From: an uncultured Clostridia bacterium
GTDB taxonomy: Bacteria; Bacillota; Clostridia; Lachnospirales; CAMZNU01
Assembly (NCBI GenBank): GCA_947313885.1
Contig: CAMZNU010000031.1
Coordinates: 26,815 to 90,814 of the forward strand
DNA: 64,000 nucleotides
Reading direction: 5' to 3'
In this document: in pieces, positions 1 through 10,039 of the stretch
How positions within the stretch are numbered: position 1 is the stretch's first letter
Layout of the letters: the number at the start of each line of letters is the position of its first letter
Notes under the pieces: generated by a model
What the model was told of the DNA's origin: nothing
Database searches by the model: none
The model's input: the letters and a program-made list of their open reading frames with translations, nothing else
Translations under genes and position numbers: made by a program

Positions 1-30
1 GTTTAAAAAAAGATAAGATTAGGAGACAGC

Positions 31-1206
31 ATGAAAAAGGTTCTTGTAATTAAATATGGAGAAATAGCATTAAGAGGTAAAAACAGAGGTATGTTTGAAA
101 ATAAATTAATATTAAACATAAGAAAAAATGTAGATAATTTAGGTAATTTTTATATAGTACGTGAGCAAGGACGTTTTATATTAGAAAATACAGAAGGGGA
201 TATTGACTTTGAAGAAATAATACCAAGAGTGGAAGTTGTATTAGGAGTAATAGGAATTGCAAAAGGGTATTGTGTAGAAGAAAAAAATATTGACGTTATA
301 AGAGAATCGGCGTTAGAAATAATGAAAATAGAACATGGTGATGAAAAGAAAACATTTAAAGTAGTGACGAAAAGAGCGGATAAACAATTTCATTTAAAAT
401 CTAATGAAATATCAATGGACGTAGGTGGGTATATATTTGAAAACATGGAAAATATGGATGTAGACGTTAAAAATCCAAAAACGATTTTAAACATAGAAAT
501 AAGAACAAAAGTATATATATCAACAGACGTTATAAAAACTTTAGGAGGTCTACCGTATGGTAGTGCAGGTAAAGGGATATTACTTTTATCGGGAGGTATA
601 GATAGCCCAGTAGCAGGATTTTTAATGGCAAGAAGAGGTGTAGAAATAATATGTGTGTATTTCCATAGTCCGCCATACACATCAGAAAGAGCTAAACAAA
701 AAGTTAAAGATTTAGCAAAAAGATTATCACATTTTACAGGTGGCATAAAATTGTATGTAGTGCCATTTACGGAAACCCAATTGTATTTATATGAAAATGT
801 TCCACCAGAAAAAATGACGATATTGTTAAAAAGAGCGATGTTAAGAATATCAGAAAAAATAGCGGAAAAAGAAAAAGCGTTAGGATTAGTAGTGGGAGAT
901 AGTGTAGGGCAAGTAGCGAGTCAGACGTTACAAAGTATACATGCTATAAGTTCTGTTGTGGATATACCGATATATAGACCGCTAGCAAGTTATGATAAAC
1001 AAGATATAATTAATTTAGCGATTAAACTTAAAACTTATGAAATATCAAATAGACCATATGAAGATTGCTGTACGATATTTTTAGCAGACCATCCAGAAAC
1101 AAAACCAAAAAAATCTATAATAGAATCAATAGATAGAAATTTAAATGTAGGAATAGATGAATTAGAAAACAAGGCTATAAAAAATTCAGAAATAGTAAAA
1201 TATTAA
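31..1206 (+). CDS. thiI: tRNA 4-thiouridine synthase ThiI (tRNA sulfurtransferase)
   Basis: ThiI adenylates U8 of tRNA and receives sulfur to make 4-thiouridine. In some bacteria it also serves thiazole synthesis. The 391-residue protein has an N-terminal ferredoxin-like/THUMP region (about residues 1-165) and a PP-loop ATP pyrophosphatase motif [11 protein letters not shown] at about residues 187-197. It ends near residue 390, so the C-terminal rhodanese domain of the E. coli type is absent, which is normal for Firmicutes. An AGGAGA ribosome-binding site precedes the ATG. glyS follows 28 bp downstream on the same strand, so the two are probably co-transcribed. Upstream context lies outside the window. 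Confidence 0.95.
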   Translation: MKKVLVIKYGEIALRGKNRGMFENKLILNIRKNVDNLGNFYIVREQGRFILENTEGDIDFEEIIPRVEVVLGVIGIAKGYCVEEKNIDVIRESALEIMKIEHGDEKKTFKVVTKRADKQFHLKSNEISMDVGGYIFENMENMDVDVKNPKTILNIEIRTKVYISTDVIKTLGGLPYGSAGKGILLLSGGIDSPVAGFLMARRGVEIICVYFHSPPYTSERAKQKVKDLAKRLSHFTGGIKLYVVPFTETQLYLYENVPPEKMTILLKRAMLRISEKIAEKEKALGLVVGDSVGQVASQTLQSIHAISSVVDIPIYRPLASYDKQDIINLAIKLKTYEISNRPYEDCCTIFLADHPETKPKKSIIESIDRNLNVGIDELENKAIKNSEIVKY

Positions 1207-1234
1207 TAGAAAATATAGTAAAAGGAGAGATAGC

Positions 1235-2626
1235 ATGAAAGATGTAGAGAAGTCATTTGAGAAAATAGTAGCTATGGCAAAAAATAGAGGTTTTGTATTT
1301 GCGGGATCGGAAATATATGGAGGGTTAGCAAATACGTGGGATTATGGACCGTTAGGAGTTGAGTTAAAAAATAATGTTAAAAAAGCGTGGTGGCAAAAAT
1401 TTATAACAGAGCAAAAAAATGTGGTTGGATTAGATAGTTCAATATTAATGAATAAAGATGTGTGGATTGCATCAGGACATGTAGGTGGATTTTCAGATCC
1501 ATTAATGGATTGTAAAGAATGTAAAGAAAGATTTAGAGCGGATAAAATAATAGAAGACGATATGTTTAAAAAAGGTATAGATGGCGTAGCTGACGGTATG
1601 ACTAATGAAGAAATGGTAAAATATATTGAAGATAATAAATTAGTATGTCCGTCATGTGGTGAGCAAAACTATACAGACATAAGAGAATTTAATTTAATGT
1701 TTAAAACAAGTGCAGGAGTTACAGAAGATAGTAAAAATACAATTTATTTAAGACCAGAGACGGCACAAGGAATATTTGTAAACTTTAAAAATGTGCAAAG
1801 AACTACTAGAAAAAAAATACCGTTTGGAATAGGGCAAATAGGTAAATCATTTAGAAATGAAATAACACCAGGAAATTTTATTTTTAGAACGAGAGAGTTT
1901 GAGCAAATGGAGATGGAATTTTTTTGTGAACCAGATACAATTAAAGAATGGCATAAATATTGGAAAAATTTTTGTTTTAATTGGTTATTATCATTAGGTA
2001 TAAAAGAAGAAAATATAAGAATGCGTGAGCATGGAACAGATGAGCTATCGCATTATAGTGAGTCAACAGCAGATATTGAATATAAATTCCCGTTTGGATT
2101 TGGTGAGCTTTGGGGAATTGCTGATAGAGGTAATTTTGACCTTAAAAGTCATCAAGAAAGTTCAAAAGTAGATTTAACATATTTTGACCAAGAAAAGAAT
2201 GAAAAATATTTACCTCATGTAATAGAACCAGCATTAGGATTAGATAGAGCAGTATTAGCATTTTTATTTGATGCATATGACGAAGAAGAAATTGGGGAAA
2301 ATGATACAAGAATAGTTTTAAGATTTAGTAATGCACTAGCACCTATAAAAGTTGGTATTTTACCATTATCGAAAAAATTATCAGATGAAGCGGTAGAAAT
2401 ATTTAACACGTTATCAAAACATTTCACTTGTGAGTTTGATGAAACAGGATCGATAGGTAAAAGATATAGAAGGTTTGATGAAATAGGAACACCGTATTGT
2501 ATAACATATGATTTTGAAAGTAGAGAAGATAACACAGTAACGATACGTGATAGAGATACGATGGAACAAGTTAGAGTGGCAATAAATGAATTAGAACAAT
2601 ACTTTATAGAAAAAATGAAGTTTTAA
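1235..2626 (+). CDS. glyS: glycyl-tRNA synthetase (class II, homodimeric type)
   Basis: This enzyme charges tRNA-Gly with glycine in the cytosol. The 463-residue protein is the single-chain (GRS1/GlyQS-like) form, not the alpha/beta tetramer. It starts with the family's typical N-terminal segment ([15 protein letters not shown]) and has class II motif 2 around SFRNEITP and a C-terminal anticodon-binding domain (about residues 365-460). Four cysteines (CKEC and CPSC) lie in the insertion typical of this family. AAAGGAGA precedes the ATG. A strong terminator follows directly. No T-box leader is visible in the 28 bp after thiI. Confidence 0.96.
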   Translation: MKDVEKSFEKIVAMAKNRGFVFAGSEIYGGLANTWDYGPLGVELKNNVKKAWWQKFITEQKNVVGLDSSILMNKDVWIASGHVGGFSDPLMDCKECKERFRADKIIEDDMFKKGIDGVADGMTNEEMVKYIEDNKLVCPSCGEQNYTDIREFNLMFKTSAGVTEDSKNTIYLRPETAQGIFVNFKNVQRTTRKKIPFGIGQIGKSFRNEITPGNFIFRTREFEQMEMEFFCEPDTIKEWHKYWKNFCFNWLLSLGIKEENIRMREHGTDELSHYSESTADIEYKFPFGFGELWGIADRGNFDLKSHQESSKVDLTYFDQEKNEKYLPHVIEPALGLDRAVLAFLFDAYDEEEIGENDTRIVLRFSNALAPIKVGILPLSKKLSDEAVEIFNTLSKHFTCEFDETGSIGKRYRRFDEIGTPYCITYDFESREDNTVTIRDRDTMEQVRVAINELEQYFIEKMKF

Positions 2627-2628
2627 AC

Positions 2629-2664
2629 AAAAAAGCTAACTAAATTATTTAGTTAGCTTTTTTG
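2629..2664 (+). terminator. intrinsic terminator after glyS
   Basis: A perfect stem (AAAAAGCTAACTAAA pairing with TTTAGTTAGCTTTTT) is followed by T residues, directly after the glyS stop codon. Confidence 0.9.
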
Positions 2665-2894
2665 TTTGTAAGTATAAATAAAATGACAGAGGGAAAATAT
2701 ATTTTCAAATAGAATAATAAATAATAAAGGTGAGAATAGAGGATAGTATTATACATTAACAATAAAGAGAAATGAGTTTAAAAAGGTATAACAATAAGTT
2801 TAAAATAAAAAATGATATAAATTTGAAAATAAAAAGGAATTTATGAAAATATATAGAATAGTAAATAGTAATGGAAGAAGAGAGGAGGAACAAT

Positions 2895-4640
2895 TTGTTC
2901 TTTTCAGACGAAATATTAGAAGAAGTACGAAATTCAAACAATATAAAAGATATAATAAGTAGTTATTTAAAATTAACACCAAAAGGAGGAGGATATTTTG
3001 GATTATGCCCATTTCACAATGAAAAAACGCCGTCATTTAGTGTAAATGAAAGTAAGCAGTTGTATCACTGTTTTGGGTGTGGTGAAAGTGGTAACGTAAT
3101 AACATTTATAATGAAAATAGAAAATTATGACTTTATAGATGCGGTAAAACATTTAGCTAACATAGCAAGAATAGACCTTGAAGAGATAAAAAACACCAAT
3201 AAAGATGATTATGTTAAAAGACATAACGAAAAAAAAGAGTTATTAGAAATACATAAGTTATCAGGACGATATTACTACGATAAATTGCAAAGCAAGGAAG
3301 GTGTACAATGTAGGGATTACATAAAAAAAAGGAGTATAGTACTAAGCACCCAACGTAAATATGGATTAGGATACTCTAAAGTAGGGAAAAGTAATTTACA
3401 TAAATATTTATTAGAGAAAGGGTATACAAATGAATTATTGTTAAAAAGTGGTTTAATAATAAAAAAAGATGATAAGTATTATGATAGATTCTTTAATAGA
3501 CTAATGTTTCCAATATTTAACGTAAGAGGTGACATAGTAGGATTTGGTGGACGCGTGATTGATAATAACATGCCAAAATATTTAAATTCTCCAGAAACTA
3601 TTTTATTTAACAAGAGTAAAATATTATATAATTTAAATTTTGCAATCAAGAAAAACACGGAAAATTTTATATTAGTTGAAGGTTATTTAGATGTAATAGC
3701 GATGGAGCAAAGTGGGATAACAAATTCGATAGCTACATTAGGTACAGCGTTTAACAATGAGCATATGAAAATACTAAAAAGGTATGCAAAAAAGATAACG
3801 ATACTATTTGATAATGATGACGCTGGGATAAAAGCTACATTAAAAACAATAGGCTTATTAGTTAAATCTGATATAAAAGTAAAAGTACTTTTATTAAACA
3901 ATGCAAAAGATCCAGATGAATATATTAAAAAATTTGGAGCGATGAAATTAAAAGAAGAGTTAAAAAATGCAAAACCATATGTATTATTTAAAATTGAAAC
4001 ATTAAAAAATAAATATGATATAAAAAATTTAGATGAGAAAATAGAGTTTATAAAAGAAACAGTTAAAATTTTAAGTAGTGTTGAAAGTAGTGCTGAAAGG
4101 GAAATATATATAAAGGAAGTAGCAAGGATAACGGGTATAGCAGGAGAATCTTTAAAAGAGGACATAAAAGAAGGAAAAGTTGTAAATAATAAAGTGAGTA
4201 AATTTGTAAACATAAAAAAAGAGAGTGAAAATATAAAAAATAATTTCCAACGAAAGGAAAATGTAGAAAATATATTAAACATGTTAATCTGTAAACCGTT
4301 ATTAATACATAAAGTAAAAGATATTTTAAAAGAGGAATACATAATTGATGATGATTATAGAAAAGCGTTAAAAATAATATTTACAAATGAAGAAAACTTA
4401 ACACCAAGCTTTGTAGTTAGTAATTTTTATGAAATAGAAAAGCAAAAAAAAATATCTAAAATATTTAACACAGATATTGAATTTTCAAATAAAGAAATAG
4501 AAAAAGCACTAAATGATCAGTTAAAAACAGTATTAGAAAGTTACATTAAAACGAAGAGCAATGCAATAAAAAAGATAGAGGACTTAAAAGAAATGAATAA
4601 ATTAAAACAAAAGATAAAAAATATGTATATTAAACTATAA
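2895..4640 (+). CDS. dnaG: DNA primase DnaG
   Basis: DnaG synthesises RNA primers at the replication fork. A CHC2 zinc-finger (CPFHNEKTPSF ... HCFGCGESGN) opens the protein. The TOPRIM core follows (LVEGYLDVIAM, then DNDDAG), and a C-terminal helicase-binding region ends it. An in-frame ATG lies at 2871, but the TTG at 2895 is preferred. AGGAGG at 2883-2888 sits 6 nt before it, inside what would otherwise be coding sequence. The resulting N-terminus (M-FFSDEILEEVR) also matches the usual DnaG start. The length is then 581 residues. rpoD lies 32 bp downstream, the classical dnaG-rpoD macromolecular-synthesis pair. Confidence 0.93.
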   Translation: MFFSDEILEEVRNSNNIKDIISSYLKLTPKGGGYFGLCPFHNEKTPSFSVNESKQLYHCFGCGESGNVITFIMKIENYDFIDAVKHLANIARIDLEEIKNTNKDDYVKRHNEKKELLEIHKLSGRYYYDKLQSKEGVQCRDYIKKRSIVLSTQRKYGLGYSKVGKSNLHKYLLEKGYTNELLLKSGLIIKKDDKYYDRFFNRLMFPIFNVRGDIVGFGGRVIDNNMPKYLNSPETILFNKSKILYNLNFAIKKNTENFILVEGYLDVIAMEQSGITNSIATLGTAFNNEHMKILKRYAKKITILFDNDDAGIKATLKTIGLLVKSDIKVKVLLLNNAKDPDEYIKKFGAMKLKEELKNAKPYVLFKIETLKNKYDIKNLDEKIEFIKETVKILSSVESSAEREIYIKEVARITGIAGESLKEDIKEGKVVNNKVSKFVNIKKESENIKNNFQRKENVENILNMLICKPLLIHKVKDILKEEYIIDDDYRKALKIIFTNEENLTPSFVVSNFYEIEKQKKISKIFNTDIEFSNKEIEKALNDQLKTVLESYIKTKSNAIKKIEDLKEMNKLKQKIKNMYIKL

Positions 4641-4672
4641 ATATTGTGAATACTTTTAGAGAGGAAGATTAA

Positions 4673-5794
4673 ATGCTAAAAAAATTTGAAGAAAAAATAA
4701 TATTAAAAGATTTAGAAAATAGTGTATTATCAGCTAGAATAGATGAATTAGCGTTAATAGCAAAAAAAAGTAAAAACATATTAGAAAATAAAGAGGTGTT
4801 AAGTTATTTAGTGGATTTAGATTTAGGGAAAGAAGAATACGACTATGTTTATAAAAATTTAATAAAAAGAAAAGTTGAAATTTTAAAAGAATCCGATGAG
4901 GAAGATGATACATCAGAAAAAGTTATAAAGCAAAATATTAAAGAAATGATGGCAACAACGACAGCAAATATCGATGATCATGTTAAAATGTATTTAAAAG
5001 AAATCGGAAAGGTGCAATTATTATCAGCGACAGAAGAAATCGAACTAGCTAAAAAAGTTGTGTTAGGTGATGAAGAAAGTAAAAAAAGATTAGCTGAGGC
5101 AAACTTAAGGTTAGTTGTTAGTATTGCTAAAAAGTATATAGGTCGTGGAATGTTATTTCTAGATTTAATACAAGAAGGTAATTTAGGATTAATAAAAGCT
5201 GTTGAGAAGTTTGATCATACTAAAGGGTTTAAGTTTAGTACATATGCTACTTGGTGGATAAGACAAGCTATTACGAGAGCGATAGCGGATCAATCGAGAA
5301 CTATTAGGATTCCTGTGCATATGGTAGAAACTATTAATAAATTAATACGTGTTTCAAGAGAGCAGTTACAAATATTAGGAAGAGAAGCAACAATAGAAGA
5401 GATAGCAAGAGAAATGCAAATATCAAGTGAAAAAGTAAGAGAAATAATGAAAATTGCACAAGAGCCAGTATCTTTAGAAACGCCGATAGGAGAGGAGGAA
5501 GATAGTCACTTAGGAGATTTTATATCAGATGAAATAACGCCATCACCAGAGGACGTAGCTACGTATGTGTTGTTACGTGAGCAACTAATGGAAGTATTAG
5601 ACACATTAACTGATAGGGAAAAAAGAGTTCTTAAATTGAGATTTGGATTAGAGGATGGAAAGCCTAGAACATTAGAAGAAGTTGGAAAAGAATTTTTGGT
5701 AACTAGAGAAAGAATAAGACAAATAGAAGCGAAAGCTTTAAGAAAATTAAGACATCCGACGAGGAGTAGAAAATTGAAAGATTATGTTGAGTAA
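4673..5794 (+). CDS. rpoD: primary sigma factor RpoD (sigma-A)
   Basis: This is the housekeeping sigma factor that recognises TTGACA/TATAAT promoters. At 373 residues it has the short Gram-positive form without a long non-conserved region. Regions visible: 1.2 ([17 protein letters not shown]), 2.1-2.4 ([27 protein letters not shown]), 3, and 4.2 with its helix-turn-helix ([29 protein letters not shown]). It follows dnaG by 32 bp and is preceded by GAGAGGAAG. The promoters read elsewhere in this window (TTGACA-17-TATTCT, TTGAAA-17-TATAAT) fit this factor. Confidence 0.97.
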   Translation: MLKKFEEKIILKDLENSVLSARIDELALIAKKSKNILENKEVLSYLVDLDLGKEEYDYVYKNLIKRKVEILKESDEEDDTSEKVIKQNIKEMMATTTANIDDHVKMYLKEIGKVQLLSATEEIELAKKVVLGDEESKKRLAEANLRLVVSIAKKYIGRGMLFLDLIQEGNLGLIKAVEKFDHTKGFKFSTYATWWIRQAITRAIADQSRTIRIPVHMVETINKLIRVSREQLQILGREATIEEIAREMQISSEKVREIMKIAQEPVSLETPIGEEEDSHLGDFISDEITPSPEDVATYVLLREQLMEVLDTLTDREKRVLKLRFGLEDGKPRTLEEVGKEFLVTRERIRQIEAKALRKLRHPTRSRKLKDYVE

Positions 5795-5879
5795 GAGTAT
5801 GTGACTTTATCACACATATAAAAAACTATTTAATGTATAATAAAATAATAAAATATAATTTAAATTGAAGGAGGATATT

Positions 5880-6188
5880 ATGGCTGTAGAAATATTAAAT
5901 GAGGGTAATTTTGAAGAAAAAATAAAAAGTGCAACAAAACCTGTAATTGTAGATTTTTATGCAGATTGGTGTGGACCTTGTAAAATGGTAGCACCTGTTT
6001 TTGAGGACATAGCTGCAAATAATAGCGAAGTACAAATATACAAAGTAGATGTAGATAAAGCATCTGGGATAGCTAGTAAATATGGTGTTATGAACATACC
6101 AACGATTATATGTTTTAAAGATGGTGAAATTCATAAGAAGCAAGTTGGTGCGGTACCAAAAGATGCTATTTTAGAATTAGCAAAGTAA
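5880..6188 (+). CDS. trxA: thioredoxin
   Basis: A small cytosolic disulfide reductase carrying the thioredoxin active site WCGPCKM in a complete thioredoxin fold with the conserved cis-proline segment (MNIPTI). The ATG at 5880 gives 102 residues. A TTG at 5865 is in frame, but AAGGAGG at 5868-5874 lies across it, so the ATG 5 nt downstream of that site is the start. The gene is probably monocistronic. It ends in a long bidirectional terminator shared with the convergent penicillin-binding protein gene. Confidence 0.95.
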   Translation: MAVEILNEGNFEEKIKSATKPVIVDFYADWCGPCKMVAPVFEDIAANNSEVQIYKVDVDKASGIASKYGVMNIPTIICFKDGEIHKKQVGAVPKDAILELAK

Positions 6189-6190
6189 AC

Positions 6191-6256
6191 ATAAAAGAAT
6201 AATAAAAAAGATAGATTACAATGAATTGTAATCTATCTTTTTTATTATTCTTTTAT
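6191..6256. terminator. bidirectional terminator, 32-bp perfect inverted repeat
   Basis: Positions 6191-6222 are an exact reverse complement of 6225-6256, separated by only 2 bp. A-runs and T-runs at the stem make it work in both directions, ending the thioredoxin gene (plus) and the penicillin-binding protein gene (minus, stop at 6269). Confidence 0.85.
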
Positions 6257-6268
6257 ATGTAAAAAATA

Positions 6269-9028
6269 TTAAGTAAGTTCATCTACTAAGTTAAAATCAT
6301 CAATAAATTCAGGGTCAACATTTTCAGGTGGTGGAGGTATTAAATTATCCTCCTCAACAAGTTCATCTTCATCAACAAGTTCATCTTCCTCAACAAGTTC
6401 ATCGATGATATTATTGTTATTAAAATCCTCATCAATAGATGGAAAGATTAAATCCGAATCATTATTAAAGAAACCATCATTGTCAAAAAAATCATAACTA
6501 GTATGAACGTTACAAAATTCAGTAGGACGTTCATATTTAGCGTCTAAAACCACAGTCGAATAATTAGAGACATAAGAATATTTATTAGAGAAATCATTAT
6601 CTTTATCTAAAACCACAACATTCTTAACTAAATTAGTAGGACAAAATTTACTAGCTAATAGCCCAGTAGATGTATCTATACGTGCGATACCATGGGTTTT
6701 TTCGATAGTAGTTGGGACAAATCTTTTATTAAAAATTTCACTTACAATTCTGTTACCACGAGGATCTTTAGATGTATATTCATTAGGAAGAAGTCCAGAA
6801 TCTAAAGATACATTTTCATTTACGATGCCACTAGGTCTAGAAAAGTTTTTGTTCGGAAGTTCTTTTTCTGTGTGGATACGCTCCATAATATGACGCCATA
6901 AATTTTTACTAACATTTTTATCACCAACAATAGGTTTAGGTTGATCATATCCATATAATACGGTAGCAGTATAGTATGGTGTAAAGCCAGAGAAAATTAA
7001 ATCTTTACTATCAGATGTAGTACCTGTTTTTCCAGCGATAGACATGTTGCTAAAACTAGCTCCGATTCCAGTACCGCGGGTAACAACATCAATCATAGTG
7101 CTGGTGAGCAAATAAGCGGTTTCAGGAGATATAACTTGTTTAGGCGCAATGTCATTAGAAAGAATTAAAACGTTATTGTGGTCATAAACATTTGTATAAA
7201 AATAAGGTTTGTTGTAAGTACCATAGTTAGCGATAGCAGTGAATGCACCAGTAAGTTCTAAATTGCTTACTCCGTCAGTAATGCCACCTAGAGCTAAAGA
7301 TGGTGTTTTATCAGTAAAAATTTGTCCATTTGAAGAATAGCTCTCTACGAGAGATGTAAACCCAAAATTTTCTAAATAGGCGAAAGAAGTGTTTACGCCA
7401 ATGAGTTCAAGTCCACGGACAGCAAGAGTATTTATTGAACGGTATATACCACGTCTAGCAGTAGTAAGCCCTTCGTAAGTGTGACTCCAGTTTTTAATTG
7501 TATGTTCATCTTTGTCGGCTGGTAACGGTACGTCATCTATAGTTGAGCCAGGTGATAACAATCCAAGGTCAAAAGCAGGTGCATAAACCGATAATATTTT
7601 AAATACAGATCCTGGTTGTCTAAGGGATTGAGTAGCTCTATTTAGAGAACGGTTGGCAGTTTTTTCGCCACGACCGCCGACAACACCTTTGACCGCACCT
7701 GTGGAATTCTCAATAACAAGAAAAGAGGATTGAGGTTGAACTGTAGGGGTTATATCTTCGGCTATAATAATATCGTTAGCACCTAATAAATTTTTTTGGA
7801 CATCAGAAATAAAATCTTCTATTTCTGATGAGTTTTTAATAGTTCCTTTTCTTTCATAATGCTTAACATCGTTTGTAATAGTATTTTTCACAGAAATAAA
7901 ATATTGCAAATCTATTTCAAATTGGTTTTCTGGGAAAAAAGAGTTATCTAAATAAGTTTCTTCTAATATAGATTGAATTTTAAGATCTATGGGTATTTCA
8001 ATAGTAAGCCCACCATTGTAAACTAACCTAGAAGCGTCAGAAGAAGTGTATCCGATGGCAACAAGATCGTCTACAACATTTTTAATAACTTGATCAGTAT
8101 AATAACTGTAAGTCGACGTTTCTTCTTCGACTACTTTACGAGATTCATAAATTCTAGTGTACACGCCACCGTCTTTCAGATCGTTTTTGGCAACAATGTA
8201 ATCATCCGAGTTAATAAGCTCTTGCTCTAACATATAATCAAGTACAGTTTCGGCACGGACTTGATTAAGGGTTGGATTTACGTTAGGCGATAATTTAGAT
8301 GGAAATTGTGTAATACTGGCAATTACAGCACTTTCAGATAGAGTTAAGTCGGAAACATCCTTATCAAAATAGAAAGTAGATGCTGTACGTACACCGTTAA
8401 GACCGTTACCAAGTGCAATTTCGTTTAAATATAATTCTAAAATATGTTGTTTTGCATCTAACTTAGAACCTAATGTATCTATTAAATCATTTTCGAATTG
8501 TATAGCAAGATATTGTTCTTGAAGTTTAGAAACGACATTATTACTAGTTAAGTTACGTGCATTTTTTATAAGTTGCTGAGTGATCGTACTAGCTCCAGAA
8601 GTTGACTTACCTGTAATAGTAGTATAAATAGCACGAGTAAGTCCTTTAACATCTATGCCATTGTGAGAATAAAACCTAGAATCTTCGATAGCGATAAAAG
8701 CGTTTTGAAGATGTAAAGGTATATAATCAAGAGTAACATAAATTCGTTTTTCGCTAGCGTCTAACATTTGGTAAAGTTCTTTAGTGTCATCACTGACAAT
8801 TTGTGAAGAATAAATATCCGGTTGAATAGAAGTTGCTTGTAAAGTTGGAGCGTTTTTAAGAATGCCAAGATAGACGCCAGCAAGAGCGCCAATTGCAGAA
8901 AAAACTAAAATAAGAGATAAGGCTATAATTAGTTTTTTAAGAATCAAATTGGCTTTAGATTTTACTTTAGTTGTATTTGATGTCATTTTTTTTATATTTT
9001 TATTATTATTTTTTTTAGAGTAGTTCAT
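6269..9028 (-). CDS. class A penicillin-binding protein (PBP1a-type transglycosylase/transpeptidase)
   Basis: A bifunctional peptidoglycan polymerase and cross-linker anchored by one N-terminal membrane segment (about residues 29-58). The GT51 transglycosylase domain has its catalytic Glu at residue 115 in IEDSRFYSHNG, followed by GASTITQQL. The transpeptidase domain has the active-site Ser474 in SVFK (Lys477), an SINT motif and KTGTT with Lys667. The 919 residues end in an acidic, proline-containing tail of about 70 residues with near-repeats of DELVEED, encoded by 18-bp DNA repeats at about 6340-6410. The gene is divergent from yunB. A GGAGG site (minus strand) precedes the ATG. Chain length and single-Ser/KTG motifs make a class B enzyme unlikely. 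Confidence 0.93.
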   Translation of the reverse strand: MNYSKKNNNKNIKKMTSNTTKVKSKANLILKKLIIALSLILVFSAIGALAGVYLGILKNAPTLQATSIQPDIYSSQIVSDDTKELYQMLDASEKRIYVTLDYIPLHLQNAFIAIEDSRFYSHNGIDVKGLTRAIYTTITGKSTSGASTITQQLIKNARNLTSNNVVSKLQEQYLAIQFENDLIDTLGSKLDAKQHILELYLNEIALGNGLNGVRTASTFYFDKDVSDLTLSESAVIASITQFPSKLSPNVNPTLNQVRAETVLDYMLEQELINSDDYIVAKNDLKDGGVYTRIYESRKVVEEETSTYSYYTDQVIKNVVDDLVAIGYTSSDASRLVYNGGLTIEIPIDLKIQSILEETYLDNSFFPENQFEIDLQYFISVKNTITNDVKHYERKGTIKNSSEIEDFISDVQKNLLGANDIIIAEDITPTVQPQSSFLVIENSTGAVKGVVGGRGEKTANRSLNRATQSLRQPGSVFKILSVYAPAFDLGLLSPGSTIDDVPLPADKDEHTIKNWSHTYEGLTTARRGIYRSINTLAVRGLELIGVNTSFAYLENFGFTSLVESYSSNGQIFTDKTPSLALGGITDGVSNLELTGAFTAIANYGTYNKPYFYTNVYDHNNVLILSNDIAPKQVISPETAYLLTSTMIDVVTRGTGIGASFSNMSIAGKTGTTSDSKDLIFSGFTPYYTATVLYGYDQPKPIVGDKNVSKNLWRHIMERIHTEKELPNKNFSRPSGIVNENVSLDSGLLPNEYTSKDPRGNRIVSEIFNKRFVPTTIEKTHGIARIDTSTGLLASKFCPTNLVKNVVVLDKDNDFSNKYSYVSNYSTVVLDAKYERPTEFCNVHTSYDFFDNDGFFNNDSDLIFPSIDEDFNNNNIIDELVEEDELVDEDELVEEDNLIPPPPENVDPEFIDDFNLVDELT

Positions 9029-9141
9029 AAATACCTCCGTGATATATTATTTCAATTAAAAATTTTAATAATTGTATCATAAAAAAAGTAATTTAAGTAT
9101 CTTATTTATATTTTTTTAATAGTATAAAAGTAGGTGATTAT

Positions 9142-9801
9142 ATGAGAATAGTGAGAAAAAATAATAATAAAAAAAATAGTATTAAAAAAAAAATAATAAA
9201 ATTCTGTGGGATTTTATTTTTATTAACGTGGCTGTTAATAATTACGATGCAATATGTAGATAATAAATTATTGCCATATGTTTTAGTCATAGTAGATAAC
9301 TACATAAAAAATGATTTAAATATAGAAGTATCAAAAAGTGTCTTAAATACAGTTAGTGAGAATAATATAAGTATGGATGAAATATATAATCTAAGAACTG
9401 ATATAGATGGGAATGTAAAATCTTTAGAAGTTAATACAATAAAAATGAATGAATTATGTGCAGAGATAGCACAGGATTTATCAGAAGATTTAATGGAAAT
9501 AGAAGATAAGTTAATAGAATTACCGTTAGGTATAATATCAGATGTAGAAGTATTGTCAAACTTAGGACCAACATATAAAATATGGGTTATGGCAGTTGGG
9601 AATGTAGAAGTAAGCTATAAAACAGATTTTACAACAGCGGGATATAACCAATCGCATTTTAAATTAGGACTAGAGATAAAAATAGAAGTTCAATTAGCGA
9701 ACCCATTAAGAAAAGAAAGTATAGAAGTAATACGAGAAGTTGGGTTAGTAAATACAATAATTAATGGTGACGTTCCAAGCTTTTATTCTGGTAGCTATTA
9801 A
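9142..9801 (+). CDS. yunB: sporulation protein YunB family
   Basis: This 219-residue protein has a basic N-terminus, one membrane segment (about residues 22-40) and a mostly extracytoplasmic domain. The overall pattern (NYxK...IN... DV...N...VWVMAVGNVEV ... VQLANPLRKES) matches the YunB family, a protein needed for sporulation in Bacillus subtilis and expressed in the mother cell. Its precise biochemical role is not known. A GGTGAT site precedes the ATG. It is transcribed away from the penicillin-binding protein gene. Its presence suggests a sporulating, or recently sporulating, lineage. Family assignment is by recall of the protein pattern, so confidence is moderate. Confidence 0.75.
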   Translation: MRIVRKNNNKKNSIKKKIIKFCGILFLLTWLLIITMQYVDNKLLPYVLVIVDNYIKNDLNIEVSKSVLNTVSENNISMDEIYNLRTDIDGNVKSLEVNTIKMNELCAEIAQDLSEDLMEIEDKLIELPLGIISDVEVLSNLGPTYKIWVMAVGNVEVSYKTDFTTAGYNQSHFKLGLEIKIEVQLANPLRKESIEVIREVGLVNTIINGDVPSFYSGSY

Positions 9802-10039
9802 TATATTGTAGCACATGTAATAATTATAAAATGCTATAGCTGTTAATTTATAAAAATGGAACATAATATGAATACAAAAGAGAAATAAAAAGATAAGTGA
9901 ATTAAAAGTTATGAAAGTTAAAAAGGTAAATTAAAAAGATATTAAGTTTTAGGTAAAAGTACAAACAAGTGGAAATTTATTAATAGGTCAAATAAACTTA
10001 AATAATAAAACACAATAAAAACAACTAGCTATTATTTTA
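9802..10039. other. gene-free stretch upstream of an IS3 relic
   Basis: This is AT-rich sequence with stop codons in all frames. I see no gene, no clear terminator for yunB and no RNA gene here. The stretch leads into the decayed IS3 element at 10040-10375. Confidence 0.5.

Noticed and set aside
1207..1234. T-box or other riboswitch in front of glyS.
   Set aside because: Only 28 bp separate it from thiI, too little for a T-box, and no such leader is visible before thiI within the window.
5800..5814. TGTGA-CTTTA-TCACA palindrome between rpoD and thioredoxin, resembling a CRP/FNR or Rex site; a similar one is at 44933-44947.
   Set aside because: The centre is 5 bp, not the 6 bp expected for CRP or Rex, and the second copy is simply the core of a terminator stem. 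No regulator is evident.
5878..6143. Two antisense open frames inside the thioredoxin gene.
   Set aside because: They are shadows of the coding strand with biased composition and no ribosome-binding sites.
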